Origin: Curvibacter sp. AEP1-3
Lineage (GTDB): Bacteria > Pseudomonadota > Gammaproteobacteria > Burkholderiales > Burkholderiaceae_C
NCBI RefSeq assembly: GCF_002163715.1
Contig: NZ_CP015698.1
Span: 2,706,201 to 2,770,200, forward strand
DNA: 64,000 bases
Direction of reading: 5' to 3'
The position numbers and the translations under genes were made by a program. The notes under the pieces are model-generated. The model worked only from the letters and a program-made list of their open reading frames with translations. It was not told the DNA's origin and did no database searches. Numbering within the stretch: the stretch's first letter is position 1; every line of letters starts with the position of its first letter. Below are positions 1 through 8,902 of the stretch, piece by piece.

Positions 1-1258
1 CCTCACCAACGCCGCCCCCGTGCAGCGCCGCAGCTTGCTCAAAGGCACCGCCGGCATCTTGGCCGCCGGCATGTTCCCCGCAGTGCACTCTGCAGAACCC
101 ATCGTGCTGCGTTACTTGGGCACCGCCGTGAACCAGGACAAGGCCATTGGCGAAAAGTTTGAAAAAGACACCGGCATCAAGATCCAGTACGTGGCCGTCA
201 CCACCGATGACGTGACCAAGCGCGCCGTGACTGCGCCCAACAGCTTCGACCTGATTGACACCGAGTACTTCTCCCTGAAGAACATCGTGCCCACCGGCAA
301 CCTGAAGGGCATCGACACCAAGCGCATCAAAAACGCAGACAAGATCACCACCCTGTTCACTACCGGCATGGTGGCAGGCAAGGCCGTGGGCGACCAGGGC
401 ACCGCCCCCAAGAAGACCATCTTCCTGGAAGGCGAAAAGAGCAAAGTGTTCGCCAAGAGCCCGACCCAGTTCATGTCCATTATTCCCACCGTGTACAACG
501 CCGACACGCTGGGCATCCGTCCTGACCTGATCAAGCGCCCCATCTCTTCGTGGGCCGAACTGCTGAACCCCGAATTCAAGGGCAAAGCCGCCATCCTGAA
601 CATTCCTTCCATCGGCATCATGGACGCCGCCATGGTCGTGGAAGCCATGGGCATCTACAAGTACCCCGACAAGGGCAACATGACCAAGAAGGAAATTGAT
701 CTGACGATCAAAACCCTGATTGAAGCCAAAAAACAAGGTCAGTTCCGCAGCCTGTGGAAAGACTTCAACGAGTCCGTCAACCTGATGGCTTCCGGCGAAG
801 TGGTGATCCAGTCCATGTGGAGCCCCGCGGTCACCGCAGTGCGCACCAAGGGCATCGCTTGCACCTTCCAGCCACTCAAAGAGGGCTATCGCGCCTGGGC
901 TTCCGGCTTCGGTATTCCATCCACCTTGTCCGGCCGCAAGCTTGATGGCGCCTACGAGTTCATCAACTGGTTCCTGGACGGCTGGGCAGGTGCGTACCTC
1001 AACCGCCAGGGCTACTACAGCGCCGTGCTGGAAACCGCCAAGGCCAAGATGGAAGCCTATGAGTGGGCGTACTGGATGGAAGGCAAGCCTGCCACCCAGG
1101 ACATCAAGAGCCCCAACGGCGATGTCCTGGCCAAGAAGGGCGAAGTGCGCGACGGCGGCAGCTACGAACAGCGCATGGGCGGCATCGCCTGCTGGAACGC
1201 CGTGATGGACGAGAACGCCTACATGGTCCAAAAGTGGAATGAATTTGTGGCTGCTTGA
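1..1258 (+). CDS. ABC transporter substrate-binding protein, polyamine/PotD-like (5' end beyond window)
   Basis: Periplasmic binding protein (extracellular solute-binding family 1, PotD-like) that would hand its ligand to the two permeases encoded next. A GTG at 20 opens a 412-residue frame, but the frame is open back to base 2 and reads LTNAAPV before RRSLLKG, so the true start probably lies left of the window. The RRSLLKG motif followed by a hydrophobic stretch ending in VHSAEP looks like a Tat signal. The protein then runs to an ordinary family length. The permeases follow after 27 bases, with no ATPase gene in view; it is probably further left. The ligand cannot be read from the sequence. 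The linked racemase suggests a nitrogen compound rather than necessarily a polyamine. Confidence 0.85.
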   Translation, partial: LTNAAPVQRRSLLKGTAGILAAGMFPAVHSAEPIVLRYLGTAVNQDKAIGEKFEKDTGIKIQYVAVTTDDVTKRAVTAPNSFDLIDTEYFSLKNIVPTGNLKGIDTKRIKNADKITTLFTTGMVAGKAVGDQGTAPKKTIFLEGEKSKVFAKSPTQFMSIIPTVYNADTLGIRPDLIKRPISSWAELLNPEFKGKAAILNIPSIGIMDAAMVVEAMGIYKYPDKGNMTKKEIDLTIKTLIEAKKQGQFRSLWKDFNESVNLMASGEVVIQSMWSPAVTAVRTKGIACTFQPLKEGYRAWASGFGIPSTLSGRKLDGAYEFINWFLDGWAGAYLNRQGYYSAVLETAKAKMEAYEWAYWMEGKPATQDIKSPNGDVLAKKGEVRDGGSYEQRMGGIACWNAVMDENAYMVQKWNEFVAA

Positions 1259-1285
1259 TAGCCCTGCATAGGAAGTGAAAACATC

Positions 1286-2206
1286 ATGAGCGCACCTTCG
1301 ACACCTTCACTTCCGGCGGCATCTGCCCCGGGCCGCACGCTTGCGGCCTGGTGGCAGGCCTTGCCACTGACCACGGTGTTTGTGCTCTTCTTTATGATTC
1401 CATTGGCCTTGGTGCTGATGGTGAGTTTCTGGGACTACAACCAGTACGAAATGCTGCCGGGTTTCACCTTCAAGAACTACATCTCGGTGTTCGAAGGCTG
1501 CTTGTCGCGCAATGATTCAGGCGACCTGTGCGTCACCCTCAAGACCTACCTGTCAACGTTCAAGTTCTGCCTGCTGGTATGGGCCCTGACCCTGGTGATC
1601 GGCTTTACCGTGTCGTACTTTCTGGCTTTCCATGTGAAGTCCAGCGGCATGCAGGTGGTGCTCTTCGTCATCTGCACCATTCCTTTCTGGACCTCCAATG
1701 TGATCCGCATGATTGCCTGGGTGCCACTGCTGGGTCGCAACGGGCTGGTGAATGACTTTCTGGTCGGCTACGGCATGGTCGACCAGCCGATTGAGTGGCT
1801 GTTGTTCTCCAACTTCTCGGTGGTCCTGGCGTTTGTGCACCTGTTCACCACCTTCATGATCGTGCCCATCTTCAACAGCATGATGCGCATAGACCGCAGC
1901 CTGATTGAAGCTGCCAACGACAGCGGCGCCAGCGGCTGGCAAACCCTGTGGAATGTGATCGTGCCGCTGTGCCGCACCGGCATCATCATCGGCTCCATCT
2001 TTGTCATCACCATTGTGATGGGCGACTTCGTGACCATCGGCGTCATGGGCGGTCAACAGATTGCCTCCGTGGGCAAGATCATCCAGGTGCAAACGTCTTA
2101 CCTGCAGTTCCCGCTCGCCGCGGCCAATGCCGTGGTGCTGCTGGCCATTGTCTTGATGATCATCTGGGCGCTAACCCGCATGGTCGACATCCGGAAAGAG
2201 CTATGA
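1286..2206 (+). CDS. ABC transporter permease, PotB-like
   Basis: Inner-membrane permease of a polyamine-type importer, 306 residues. A first membrane segment (about residues 28-50, TVFVLFFMIPLALVLMV) is followed by a periplasmic loop and a typical set of about five further segments. The cytoplasmic EAA-like coupling region is visible as EAANDSGASGWQTLWNVIVP, the contact site for the ATPase. It overlaps the next permease gene by four bases (ATGA), so the two are translationally coupled and probably form a heterodimeric channel. Confidence 0.9.
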   Translation: MSAPSTPSLPAASAPGRTLAAWWQALPLTTVFVLFFMIPLALVLMVSFWDYNQYEMLPGFTFKNYISVFEGCLSRNDSGDLCVTLKTYLSTFKFCLLVWALTLVIGFTVSYFLAFHVKSSGMQVVLFVICTIPFWTSNVIRMIAWVPLLGRNGLVNDFLVGYGMVDQPIEWLLFSNFSVVLAFVHLFTTFMIVPIFNSMMRIDRSLIEAANDSGASGWQTLWNVIVPLCRTGIIIGSIFVITIVMGDFVTIGVMGGQQIASVGKIIQVQTSYLQFPLAAANAVVLLAIVLMIIWALTRMVDIRKEL

Positions 2207-3090
2207 ATTCCGACCGTCGTTCACCCGCCTTCTGGCTATTGGCTGCATTTTTTGCCGCCTATGTGCTGTTTCTTTACGGACCCATGTTGGTCATCGTGGT
2301 GCTGAGTTTTCAGGGCCCGGACGGCGGCCTGACTTTTCCGATGCGCAGCATGTCCTTGCACTGGTTCCACAAGCTCGCAGAAGGGCTGGGCACAGTCGAC
2401 ATCAGTTCCGCACTGAAACGCTCACTGGGCCTGGGGTTGACCGTAATGGTCGTCACCGTGGTGTTCTCGGTGCTGGCGGGTTTGGCGTTCCGCAAAAAAC
2501 TGCGCTTTGCGAATGTGCTGTTTTTTACCGTGGTGGCCAGTTTGATCATGCCGTCCATCATTGTGTCGCTGGGTATCGGCCTGGAGTTCCGCCTGCTGGA
2601 TGGCGCCATCAAGAAGATGCTGGAGACCTTCGGCATGGAAAGCGCGTTGGAAAACTACGGCACTGCCTTAGGCATCTATACCTCGGCACTGGGGGCTCAC
2701 CTGACCTGGACGTTGCCCTTCGGCCTGCTCATCATGTTTGCCATCTTCAACCGCTTCAACCCTGCCTATGAAGAGGCAGCCCGCGATCTGGGTGCTACGC
2801 CATGGCAGACCTTCCGCCACGTCGTGCTGCCGCTGATTGCACCCTCGGTGGTCGGCATCGGCATGTTCGGCTTCACGCTGAGCTGGGATGAGATTGCCCG
2901 CACCACGCAAGCTATTGGTGATGTCAACACCCTGCCCCTGGAGTTGCAAGGCCTCACCACCACCGTGACCACCCCGTCCATCTACGCGCTGGGCACGGTA
3001 ACCATGGTGGTATCGTTTCTCGTGATGGGACTGGCCGTGGGGCTGTCCAACCTGTTGGCGAAGCGCCAGCAAGCAAAGCGGGACACATGA
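2203..3090 (+). CDS. ABC transporter permease, PotC-like
   Basis: Second permease of the same importer, 295 residues. I chose the ATG at 2203, which overlaps the stop of the preceding permease in an ATGA arrangement. The open frame runs further upstream to 1948, but that part only shadows the preceding gene. The protein starts with a hydrophobic segment (FWLLAAFFAAYVLFLYGP) and carries the coupling motif EEAARDLGATPWQTFRHVVLP. The stop again overlaps the regulator gene by four bases, so transporter and regulator are one transcription unit. Confidence 0.9.
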   Translation: MNSDRRSPAFWLLAAFFAAYVLFLYGPMLVIVVLSFQGPDGGLTFPMRSMSLHWFHKLAEGLGTVDISSALKRSLGLGLTVMVVTVVFSVLAGLAFRKKLRFANVLFFTVVASLIMPSIIVSLGIGLEFRLLDGAIKKMLETFGMESALENYGTALGIYTSALGAHLTWTLPFGLLIMFAIFNRFNPAYEEAARDLGATPWQTFRHVVLPLIAPSVVGIGMFGFTLSWDEIARTTQAIGDVNTLPLELQGLTTTVTTPSIYALGTVTMVVSFLVMGLAVGLSNLLAKRQQAKRDT

Positions 3091-3797
3091 GCGAATTTGT
3101 TGCACTGACGGAAAACGAGATCTACGAGCGCATGGTGGCCACCATCCTGGACCACCGACTGCCGCCCGGTACCAAACTCATTGAAGAAAAGCTGGCCAGT
3201 GCGTTCGGCGTATCGCGCACCCGCATTCGCCCGGTACTGGTGCGCCTGGCCAACGAACAGATTGTGACGCTGACGCCCAACCGCGGTGCCATGGTGGCCC
3301 AGCCCACCGAGAAAGAAGCGCGCGAAGTGTTTGAGGTGCGCCGAATGATCGAGCCCACCCTGATCGAATGTTTTATTGCCAGCGCTACAGCGGACGACAT
3401 TGCCACCCTCACCCAGTGCATCAATGAAGAAGAGGCGGCGCGCGCCAGTGGAGACATGCGCCGTGCCATTCGGCTGTCCGGGGACTTTCACTTGCACATC
3501 GCGAATGCGTCCGACCACCAGACGCTGGGACGCATCTTGCGTGAACTGGTGTCGCGCACCTCGTTGATCTTGATGACCTACAGCGACAACCATGTACAGG
3601 CCAAATCTGAGGCCACGTCGTGCGGCTGCCAGGAGCACCGTGCGTTGCTGGACGCCATCCGCCTGCGCGACCCGCGCGAAGCCGCCCGCTTGATGCACGA
3701 ACACCTGGCACAACTGGAACAACAACTGCACTTCACGGAAGCCGTGGACGATGCACCGGACTTGTTGTCCTTGTTCGGCGCGCCCGCCACCGATTGA
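3087..3797 (+). CDS. GntR-family transcriptional regulator (FadR/FCD type)
   Basis: DNA-binding regulator of 236 residues. The N-terminal winged helix (about residues 8-75) shows the GntR pattern LPPGTKLIEEKLASAFGVSR followed by RIRPVLVRLANE. The C-terminal part is a helical FCD ligand domain with the metal-binding-type region DFHLHIANASDH and a later EHRALLDAI. It overlaps the permease stop by four bases, and the racemase starts five bases after its stop. The position suggests local control of this transport and racemase operon in response to an organic acid or amino-acid derivative; the effector is unknown. Confidence 0.88.
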   Translation: MSEFVALTENEIYERMVATILDHRLPPGTKLIEEKLASAFGVSRTRIRPVLVRLANEQIVTLTPNRGAMVAQPTEKEAREVFEVRRMIEPTLIECFIASATADDIATLTQCINEEEAARASGDMRRAIRLSGDFHLHIANASDHQTLGRILRELVSRTSLILMTYSDNHVQAKSEATSCGCQEHRALLDAIRLRDPREAARLMHEHLAQLEQQLHFTEAVDDAPDLLSLFGAPATD

Positions 3798-3802
3798 CAT
3801 CC

Positions 3803-4537
3803 ATGCGCCGTTTGCTGGTGATCAACCCCAACACCTCGACCACGGTGAGCGCCCTGGTGCAACACCATGTGCAATTAGCCGCCGGACCTGCGGTGCACGT
3901 GGACACCGTTACCGCGCGGTTTGGCGCACCTTATATCGCTTGCGAGGCCAGCTACGCGGTGGCCGGCCACGCCTTGTTGGATGCATGGGCGGCAGACCAA
4001 TGCAATGCATCCGTCGAGAAACCGGATGCTGTTCTCATCGCCTGCTTTGGCGACCCCGGCCTGTGGGCCTTGCGCGAAGGCAGTGCGGCACCGGTAACCG
4101 GTTTGGCAGAAGCCTCATTCCTGCAGGCCAGCCGCCTTGGCGGATTTGCCGTGGTCACGGGTGGCGCCAAGTGGAAACCCATGCTGCAGCGCCTGGCACT
4201 GGGCTTGGATTTGCACCGAGCGCTGATCGATATTCATACCGTTGCACCCAGCGGCGTAGAGCTGGCCAATGATCCGCAAGCTGCCTTGGAGCTTTTGACT
4301 CAAGCCTGCCTGCAAGCGGCGGCCCACCTGGAAGTCCGCAGCATTGTTCTGGGAGGCGCCGGCTTGGCGGGTATGGCTGCGTCTGTACAAGCCCGGGTGC
4401 CGGTGCCCGTGATTGACAGTGTCGTTGCCGGGACCGTGCATGTTTTGTCACTGGACGCACAATTCCAACGCCGCAATGGCTTTCCGGTGCAATGGGCGCA
4501 GGTATCGCCCGAGTTAAGCGCTTTGGGCAGCAGGTAA
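3803..4537 (+). CDS. Asp/Glu/hydantoin racemase family protein
   Basis: Likely racemase or decarboxylase of the Asp/Glu/hydantoin superfamily, 244 residues. The ATG at 3803 gives the characteristic N-terminus MRRLLVINPNTSTTVS; the open frame reaches back to 3620, but that overlaps the regulator. The two catalytic cysteines expected in this family fit IACFGDPGL in the first half and the C-terminal IVLGGAGLAG region, where Cys is replaced by Gly. The second catalytic Cys therefore appears to be missing, which argues for a role other than classic two-base racemisation. It is the last gene of the operon. Confidence 0.75.
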   Translation: MRRLLVINPNTSTTVSALVQHHVQLAAGPAVHVDTVTARFGAPYIACEASYAVAGHALLDAWAADQCNASVEKPDAVLIACFGDPGLWALREGSAAPVTGLAEASFLQASRLGGFAVVTGGAKWKPMLQRLALGLDLHRALIDIHTVAPSGVELANDPQAALELLTQACLQAAAHLEVRSIVLGGAGLAGMAASVQARVPVPVIDSVVAGTVHVLSLDAQFQRRNGFPVQWAQVSPELSALGSR

Positions 4538-4649
4538 GCAAATTGCTGCAGGTGTAAAGGCTTGTAATCCGCGTCATCCCGGTGAACAACGCACCGTTGT
4601 AGGTGCATAAACCGTCACTTCTGGCGGTGCGGGCCTCGCCCCTTGATGC

Positions 4650-5204
4650 ATGTTGAACTTATCCACATTCCGTTCCGCTATTCAGAACCCTCGTTGGATT
4701 GCAGGCGCTTGTGTTGCCAGTGCACTCCTGATGTCTCCCTTGGTACACGCTGATGACTGGACACCCCTGCTCGGGGGTGGCGCAGGTGCAGCGGCAGGTG
4801 CGGTTCTGGGACAAAGCGTGGGTGGCAAGAGCGGTGCGGTGATTGGTGGCGCATTGGGTGGCGCTGCTGGCGCCGCTGTAACAAGTCACGGCCGCAACCA
4901 GAATGGCGCGGTGATTGGTGGCGCCGTAGGGGGTGCCGCAGGTGCTGCGGTGGGCCAGTCAGTCGGCGGTCGCTCGGGTGCGATTGTCGGTGCGGGCATA
5001 GGCGGTGCTGCTGGCACCGGTATCGCACGCAACATGGGAAACCGACAAGTGCCTGATCGACGTTTTGAAAGCCGGGGGCGCGAGGGCTACGGCTACCACG
5101 CCGGCTACCGCCGGGGAGATGAACGATACGGCAGGGAATTTGACCACCACCACCGCCATGGTCACCATGGTCGCGGCCGGGGCCACGACCGGTATGACGA
5201 CTAA
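4650..5204 (+). CDS. Glycine-zipper envelope protein
   Basis: Secreted or outer-membrane protein of 184 residues with unknown precise role. Residues 1-34 look like a signal peptide ending in LVHADD. Residues 40-125 are almost pure glycine zipper: units such as GQSVGGKSGAVIGGALGGAAG recur about three times. Glycine zippers of this sort occur in envelope lipoproteins and stress proteins and can insert into membranes. The C-terminus is rich in His, Arg, Asp and Tyr (HHHRHGHHGRGRGHDRYDD), a possible metal-binding tail. It stands alone and converges with the hydrolase gene. Confidence 0.75.
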   Translation: MLNLSTFRSAIQNPRWIAGACVASALLMSPLVHADDWTPLLGGGAGAAAGAVLGQSVGGKSGAVIGGALGGAAGAAVTSHGRNQNGAVIGGAVGGAAGAAVGQSVGGRSGAIVGAGIGGAAGTGIARNMGNRQVPDRRFESRGREGYGYHAGYRRGDERYGREFDHHHRHGHHGRGRGHDRYDD

Positions 5205-5207
5205 GAC

Positions 5208-6098
5208 TTAGGCCTTCAAAGTCTGACTAAAGAACGCCAGGGTGCGTTCCCAAGCCAGCTTGGCAGCTGCAGCATCAAAGCGGGGCGTGGTGTCGTTATT
5301 GAAACCATGCTGGGTGCCAGCGTATTGGTGCGCGGTGTAACGTACTCCCGCTGCTTTCAGGGCCGCTTCATAAGCAGGCCAGGCTGCATTGATGCGTTCG
5401 TCTACCCCGGCAAAATGGATCAACAAGGGCGCTTTGACCTTGGCAGCGTCTTCTGCTGCCGGGTGGTTGCCATAGAACGGCACTGCAGCCGACAGGTTAG
5501 GCAGACGCACAGCCAACGCATGTGCCACACCCCCACCGTAGCAGAAACCGACAACCCCCAATTTGCCTGTCGCGTCCGGGTGAGATTGCAACCACTGGGC
5601 AGAAGCCACAAAGTCTTCTGCTGTCTTCTTCTGGTCCAAGGTCGCAAACAGGGTCCTGGCTTTGTCTTCATCGCCGGGATAGCCTCCCAAGGGCGCCAAG
5701 GCATCCGGCGCAAAGACCAGATAGCCCTCCAGGGCAAGGCGACGGGCGATGTCTTCAATGTGTGGATTCAAGCCCCGGTTTTCATGCACCACCAGAACGG
5801 TCGGCAACTTGCCTTGCGTCCCTGCAGGACGTACCAAGTACCCTTTGACGGTTCCATAGCCTGCGGGTGATGGAAGTTCCACCGAAGAGGTAACGATACG
5901 TTTGTCATCTTTGGCAACCTGCTGGGCAGAAGCAAAGTCCGGGCTCAACGCAGCCAGCAAACCTACTGCTGTCATGCCTCCTACGGCGAACTTCTGGGCT
6001 TTTTCCAGGAACCCCCGCCGGTCTACGACACCATGCACATAGGCATCAAAAAGAATGAGCAGTTCCTGATCAAAGTCTTGGGCTGTCTTGCGCGGCAT
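5208..6098 (-). CDS. Dienelactone hydrolase family protein, exported (YghX-like)
   Basis: Alpha/beta hydrolase of the dienelactone hydrolase family, 296 residues. The ATG at 6098 is preceded by GGGGAG seven bases away; an upstream ATG at 6131 lacks such a site. After about 35 residues comes DRRGFLEKAQKFAVGG plus a hydrophobic run and FASAQQ, a likely Tat signal set unusually far from the N-terminus. The nucleophile elbow is GFCYGGG (Cys as in dienelactone hydrolase), with the His in the late motif QHGFNNDT and an Asp in FAGVDERI. The substrate is unknown. Confidence 0.85.
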   Translation of the reverse strand: MPRKTAQDFDQELLILFDAYVHGVVDRRGFLEKAQKFAVGGMTAVGLLAALSPDFASAQQVAKDDKRIVTSSVELPSPAGYGTVKGYLVRPAGTQGKLPTVLVVHENRGLNPHIEDIARRLALEGYLVFAPDALAPLGGYPGDEDKARTLFATLDQKKTAEDFVASAQWLQSHPDATGKLGVVGFCYGGGVAHALAVRLPNLSAAVPFYGNHPAAEDAAKVKAPLLIHFAGVDERINAAWPAYEAALKAAGVRYTAHQYAGTQHGFNNDTTPRFDAAAAKLAWERTLAFFSQTLKA

Positions 6099-6184
6099 GG
6101 TGTCTCCCCAAAAAAGTAGCAGAGTAGCCAAGTCGTGTGACGAACCGGCAGAAGTTTTGCCAAACCCCTACCGCCATCGCGTCT

Positions 6185-7114
6185 TTACGCAGGTGCTCCC
6201 GGCATGGACCCCAAAGGAACTTCGCCACCCAAAGCCTCCATCAAGTCCGGAATCAATTGAGATAGTTCACCGGTGGAAATGATGACATCGGCATCAAAGT
6301 TGTCGTCCTTGCCATCCCCTGCCGCCTTGGAGGCTTCTTCAAACACAGTGTCGAGAAACGTGACTTTTTTGAGTTGCAAGGCTTCAGTCAACACAAAGGA
6401 AACCCGGTCATTCCAGGTCATGGCCAAGCGGGTCGGCATTTTCCCCAAGGCAATGTGTTGGCTCACCTCTTCAGTATCGAGAGGATGTCGGGTGTAGCGC
6501 ACCACTGCTTTGGACTCGTCGGAGGCTTTCAGCTCACATTCCCGGTCAACGGAAAAATCTGTAGGTGATTCCCGTGTGGACAACCACACAGCCATGGCTG
6601 CTGCGGGAGATATCTGGGTATTGACCAACTGAACTGCAAAATCGGGGATGGCTTTGATCAATGCAGTCATCACCTCATCCGCCTTGCCTTGGCTGCCTGC
6701 ATCCAACACGAGCCAGCCGCTTTTGGGATCTATCCACACCCCCACGCTACCTTGCTTGGTAAATGCCATGGGCAATAAAGCAAGGCGTGCGTCATCCCGC
6801 AACTCTCGGACTTCTTTTTTGCCGGGTTTGCGGCCGGTGCTGACTTCGATCTGGGCAACCTGTTCTTCGACCTTGCGTTTGACGACCGAGCCGGGAACAG
6901 ATTTCACTTCCATCATGAGCTTCAACACCCACTGACCACCCACTACTTCTACCAAAGGTCCATGTGCTTGACCCCGGGGCTCTGTCCAGCCTACTGATTT
7001 TTCCTGACTGGCACCGCATTCCACAAAACGGTCCGCCTGCAATGCATCTTCAAGTTGGGCCTGCGTCACAGACCAAGGGGACACCAAGCGATACACGATC
7101 ACGTTTTTAAACAC
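6185..7114 (-). CDS. rdgC: Recombination-associated protein RdgC
   Basis: Nucleoid-associated DNA-binding protein, 309 residues. In Escherichia coli RdgC forms a ring-shaped dimer around duplex DNA and restrains RecA. The start MFKNVIVYRLV matches the family N-terminus, and the length agrees with the usual 300 or so. Conserved features include EKSVGWTEPRG near residue 45 and a charged KRKVEEQVAQIE helix. The gene stands alone; the 79 bases to the hydrolase gene show no obvious signal. Confidence 0.95.
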   Translation of the reverse strand: MFKNVIVYRLVSPWSVTQAQLEDALQADRFVECGASQEKSVGWTEPRGQAHGPLVEVVGGQWVLKLMMEVKSVPGSVVKRKVEEQVAQIEVSTGRKPGKKEVRELRDDARLALLPMAFTKQGSVGVWIDPKSGWLVLDAGSQGKADEVMTALIKAIPDFAVQLVNTQISPAAAMAVWLSTRESPTDFSVDRECELKASDESKAVVRYTRHPLDTEEVSQHIALGKMPTRLAMTWNDRVSFVLTEALQLKKVTFLDTVFEEASKAAGDGKDDNFDADVIISTGELSQLIPDLMEALGGEVPLGSMPGAPA

Positions 7115-7263
7115 ACAACACCTATCAATTTGTTAATTAGACATTTTCATGCATCTTTACAAATCGATATCGCTTCTGCATGCCAGCGTTACATACTGAA
7201 GCAACACTCGGTTTCAACCTGAAGGCAATGTCTGCTGCAGGTATCCACTTTAAGGACACTCCA

Positions 7264-7752
7264 ATGAAACCCGCATTCAAAACTCTGGTGGTCGCCGGCC
7301 TGTTGGCCAGTGCCGGTTTTTCCGTATTGGCGCAGAAGCACGGTGCTGATGAAGGCCAGTACGACCAACGGCCCGGCATGCATCGCATGGACCCCGCCAA
7401 AATGGAAGAAATGCATGCCAAGCGCAGCGCGGAACTGAAAGCAAAACTCAAAATTACAGCGGCACAGGAAGCCAACTGGACCGCTTTCTCCAACAGCATG
7501 AAGCCGCCAGCACCGCAAACCAAACCCGCCACGGACCGCGCTGAGCTCGCCAAGCTGCCTACGCCGGAACGCCTGGACAAAATCAAAGCACTGCGTACTG
7601 AGCATATGGCTGCCCGCACCGCACAAATGGAACAGCGCGATCAGGCCGTTAAAACCTTTTATGGCACGCTGACTGCGGAACAAAAAAAGGTATTTGACAC
7701 CGAATTTGCCAACATGAAGGGGCACCATGACGGCGGCATGTCCAAGCATTAA
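7264..7752 (+). CDS. Spy/CpxP-like periplasmic protein with LTxxQ motif
   Basis: Small periplasmic helical protein of 162 residues, related to Spy/CpxP chaperones or the LTXXQ family. The ATG at 7264 gives a classic signal peptide (MKPAFKTLVVAGLLASAGFSVLAQ). The mature part is rich in Met, His and Lys and contains LKITAAQEANW and GTLTAEQKKVFD, two copies of the LTxxQ-type motif. Such proteins are usually induced by envelope stress or metals. The gene is followed by a long inverted repeat rather than a normal terminator. Confidence 0.82.
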   Translation: MKPAFKTLVVAGLLASAGFSVLAQKHGADEGQYDQRPGMHRMDPAKMEEMHAKRSAELKAKLKITAAQEANWTAFSNSMKPPAPQTKPATDRAELAKLPTPERLDKIKALRTEHMAARTAQMEQRDQAVKTFYGTLTAEQKKVFDTEFANMKGHHDGGMSKH

Positions 7753-7787
7753 GCATTGCTAAACGCTCTATGAGTGCTTCTCCTTGA

Positions 7788-7839
7788 TCATGGTCAAGAA
7801 CTCTGCGGGGTGACTCCCGTAGACTGTTCTTGACCATGA
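7788..7839. repeat. Long inverted repeat covering the start codon of the next gene
   Basis: TCATGGTCAAGAAC at 7788-7801 is an exact reverse complement of GTTCTTGACCATGA at 7826-7839. Inside it, TCTGCGGG (7802-7809) pairs with CCCGTAGA (7816-7823) with one G-T pair, leaving a six-base loop and a two-base bulge. The predicted hairpin has 22 pairs and includes the ATG at 7836. No T-run follows it, so it is not an ordinary terminator. Confidence 0.75.
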
Positions 7840-8678
7840 ACCCATTGCCAACACCAGTTATCTCCGTCCGCACTGTCGGCTTCATGCGGCCTTTGGTGTG
7901 GTTAGGCATGGGTTGGCGGGATATTCAACATTCCGGTATCGCAAGTCTGTCCCATGGACTGATATTGACCTTTATCGGCGCTGCCATTGTCGCGTTCGCC
8001 AGACACAAGTTTTGGCTTTTGGCAGGAGCACTAACGGGATTCTTGGTCGTTGCTCCAGTGCTGGCGACGAGCTTGTATGCACTGAGTCGTGCAATTGAAC
8101 GGGATGAGCCTGCCGACTGGGAAGTCATCGCACAAACCTGGCTGAATTGGCAAAACCAGCGCCTTAATCGATGGAGCGAGGACTATTGGTGCATGTTGCG
8201 TTTTGGCATTCTGTTAGCAGGTGCCGCTACGACATGGGTACTCACATCCGCAGCACTCATTACCTTGCTGGCACCGGCCCCTGTGAACTCTCCTGCAGAT
8301 TTCATTCAGTTGGTAGTTCTCTCACCGCATGGCTGGCTCTTTGAGCTCTGGCTGGCTATGGGTGCCATATTGGCAGCGCCCATGTTCGCATCCAGTGTTG
8401 TCGCGATGCCTTTGCTGCTGGACCGCAAAGTCAATATCAAAACCGCTGTACTGACTAGCTGGCAAGTGGTTCTTAGCAACCCTGGCGTTATGGCCTGGTG
8501 GGCTGCTTTGATCATGGGGTTCACATTTCTGGGACTAGCTTCCCTTTTGATAGGTCTGATTTTTGTGATTCCGATGCTGGGGCATGCCAGTTGGCACGCC
8601 TATCGGGATCTGGTTGCACCTGACATTGATACCCACCTTCAGGACAAGGGTTCGACTCCCGGTACGGGAGCGAAGTGA
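7836..8678 (+). CDS. DUF2189 integral membrane protein
   Basis: Membrane protein of 280 residues of the DUF2189 family, function unknown. The ATG at 7836 is used because the residues after it (VISVRTV...WLGMGWRDI) match how the family begins. No good ribosome-binding site precedes it, and a TTG at 7830 is an alternative. Six hydrophobic segments are visible, for example GLILTFIGAAIVAFA, LLAGALTGFLVVAPVLATSL and LIGLIFVIPMLGHASW. The start codon lies in the right arm of a 22-pair hairpin, so translation may be controlled. The stop overlaps the start of the DUF2788 gene. Confidence 0.82.
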   Translation: MNPLPTPVISVRTVGFMRPLVWLGMGWRDIQHSGIASLSHGLILTFIGAAIVAFARHKFWLLAGALTGFLVVAPVLATSLYALSRAIERDEPADWEVIAQTWLNWQNQRLNRWSEDYWCMLRFGILLAGAATTWVLTSAALITLLAPAPVNSPADFIQLVVLSPHGWLFELWLAMGAILAAPMFASSVVAMPLLLDRKVNIKTAVLTSWQVVLSNPGVMAWWAALIMGFTFLGLASLLIGLIFVIPMLGHASWHAYRDLVAPDIDTHLQDKGSTPGTGAK

Positions 8679-8893
8679 TGTTCGGCTTTTCAGAAGAACA
8701 GATCGCCGCTTTTGGGCTTACTTTCGGCGTGGGAGCATTTATGCTCTACATGCTCTTCATCATCGGACAACTGGCATGGGAATCCAAAGCAGGCAAGTTT
8801 GGCACCTTTGTGCTTTTCTTGGGCTTGGCTTTTGGCATGGTGGGCTTTGCCGCTAAGTTCCTGATTCAGTGGTTCCTGACTTCCACGCTGTAG
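8678..8893 (+). CDS. DUF2788 small membrane protein
   Basis: Small protein of 71 residues with two membrane segments (about residues 12-30 and 42-65), matching DUF2788 in length and pattern; function unknown. The ATG at 8678 shares its first base with the stop codon of the DUF2189 gene, so the pair is translationally coupled. A GTG at 8675 would add one residue. It converges with the diguanylate cyclase gene nine bases away. Confidence 0.82.
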   Translation: MFGFSEEQIAAFGLTFGVGAFMLYMLFIIGQLAWESKAGKFGTFVLFLGLAFGMVGFAAKFLIQWFLTSTL

Positions 8894-8902
8894 CCAGCTG
8901 CT

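Noticed and set aside
8646..8675. tRNA-like GGTTCGACTCCCGG near the end of the DUF2189 gene
   Set aside because: It resembles a T-arm only; no acceptor stem, D-arm or anticodon arm fits, and it lies inside a coding sequence.
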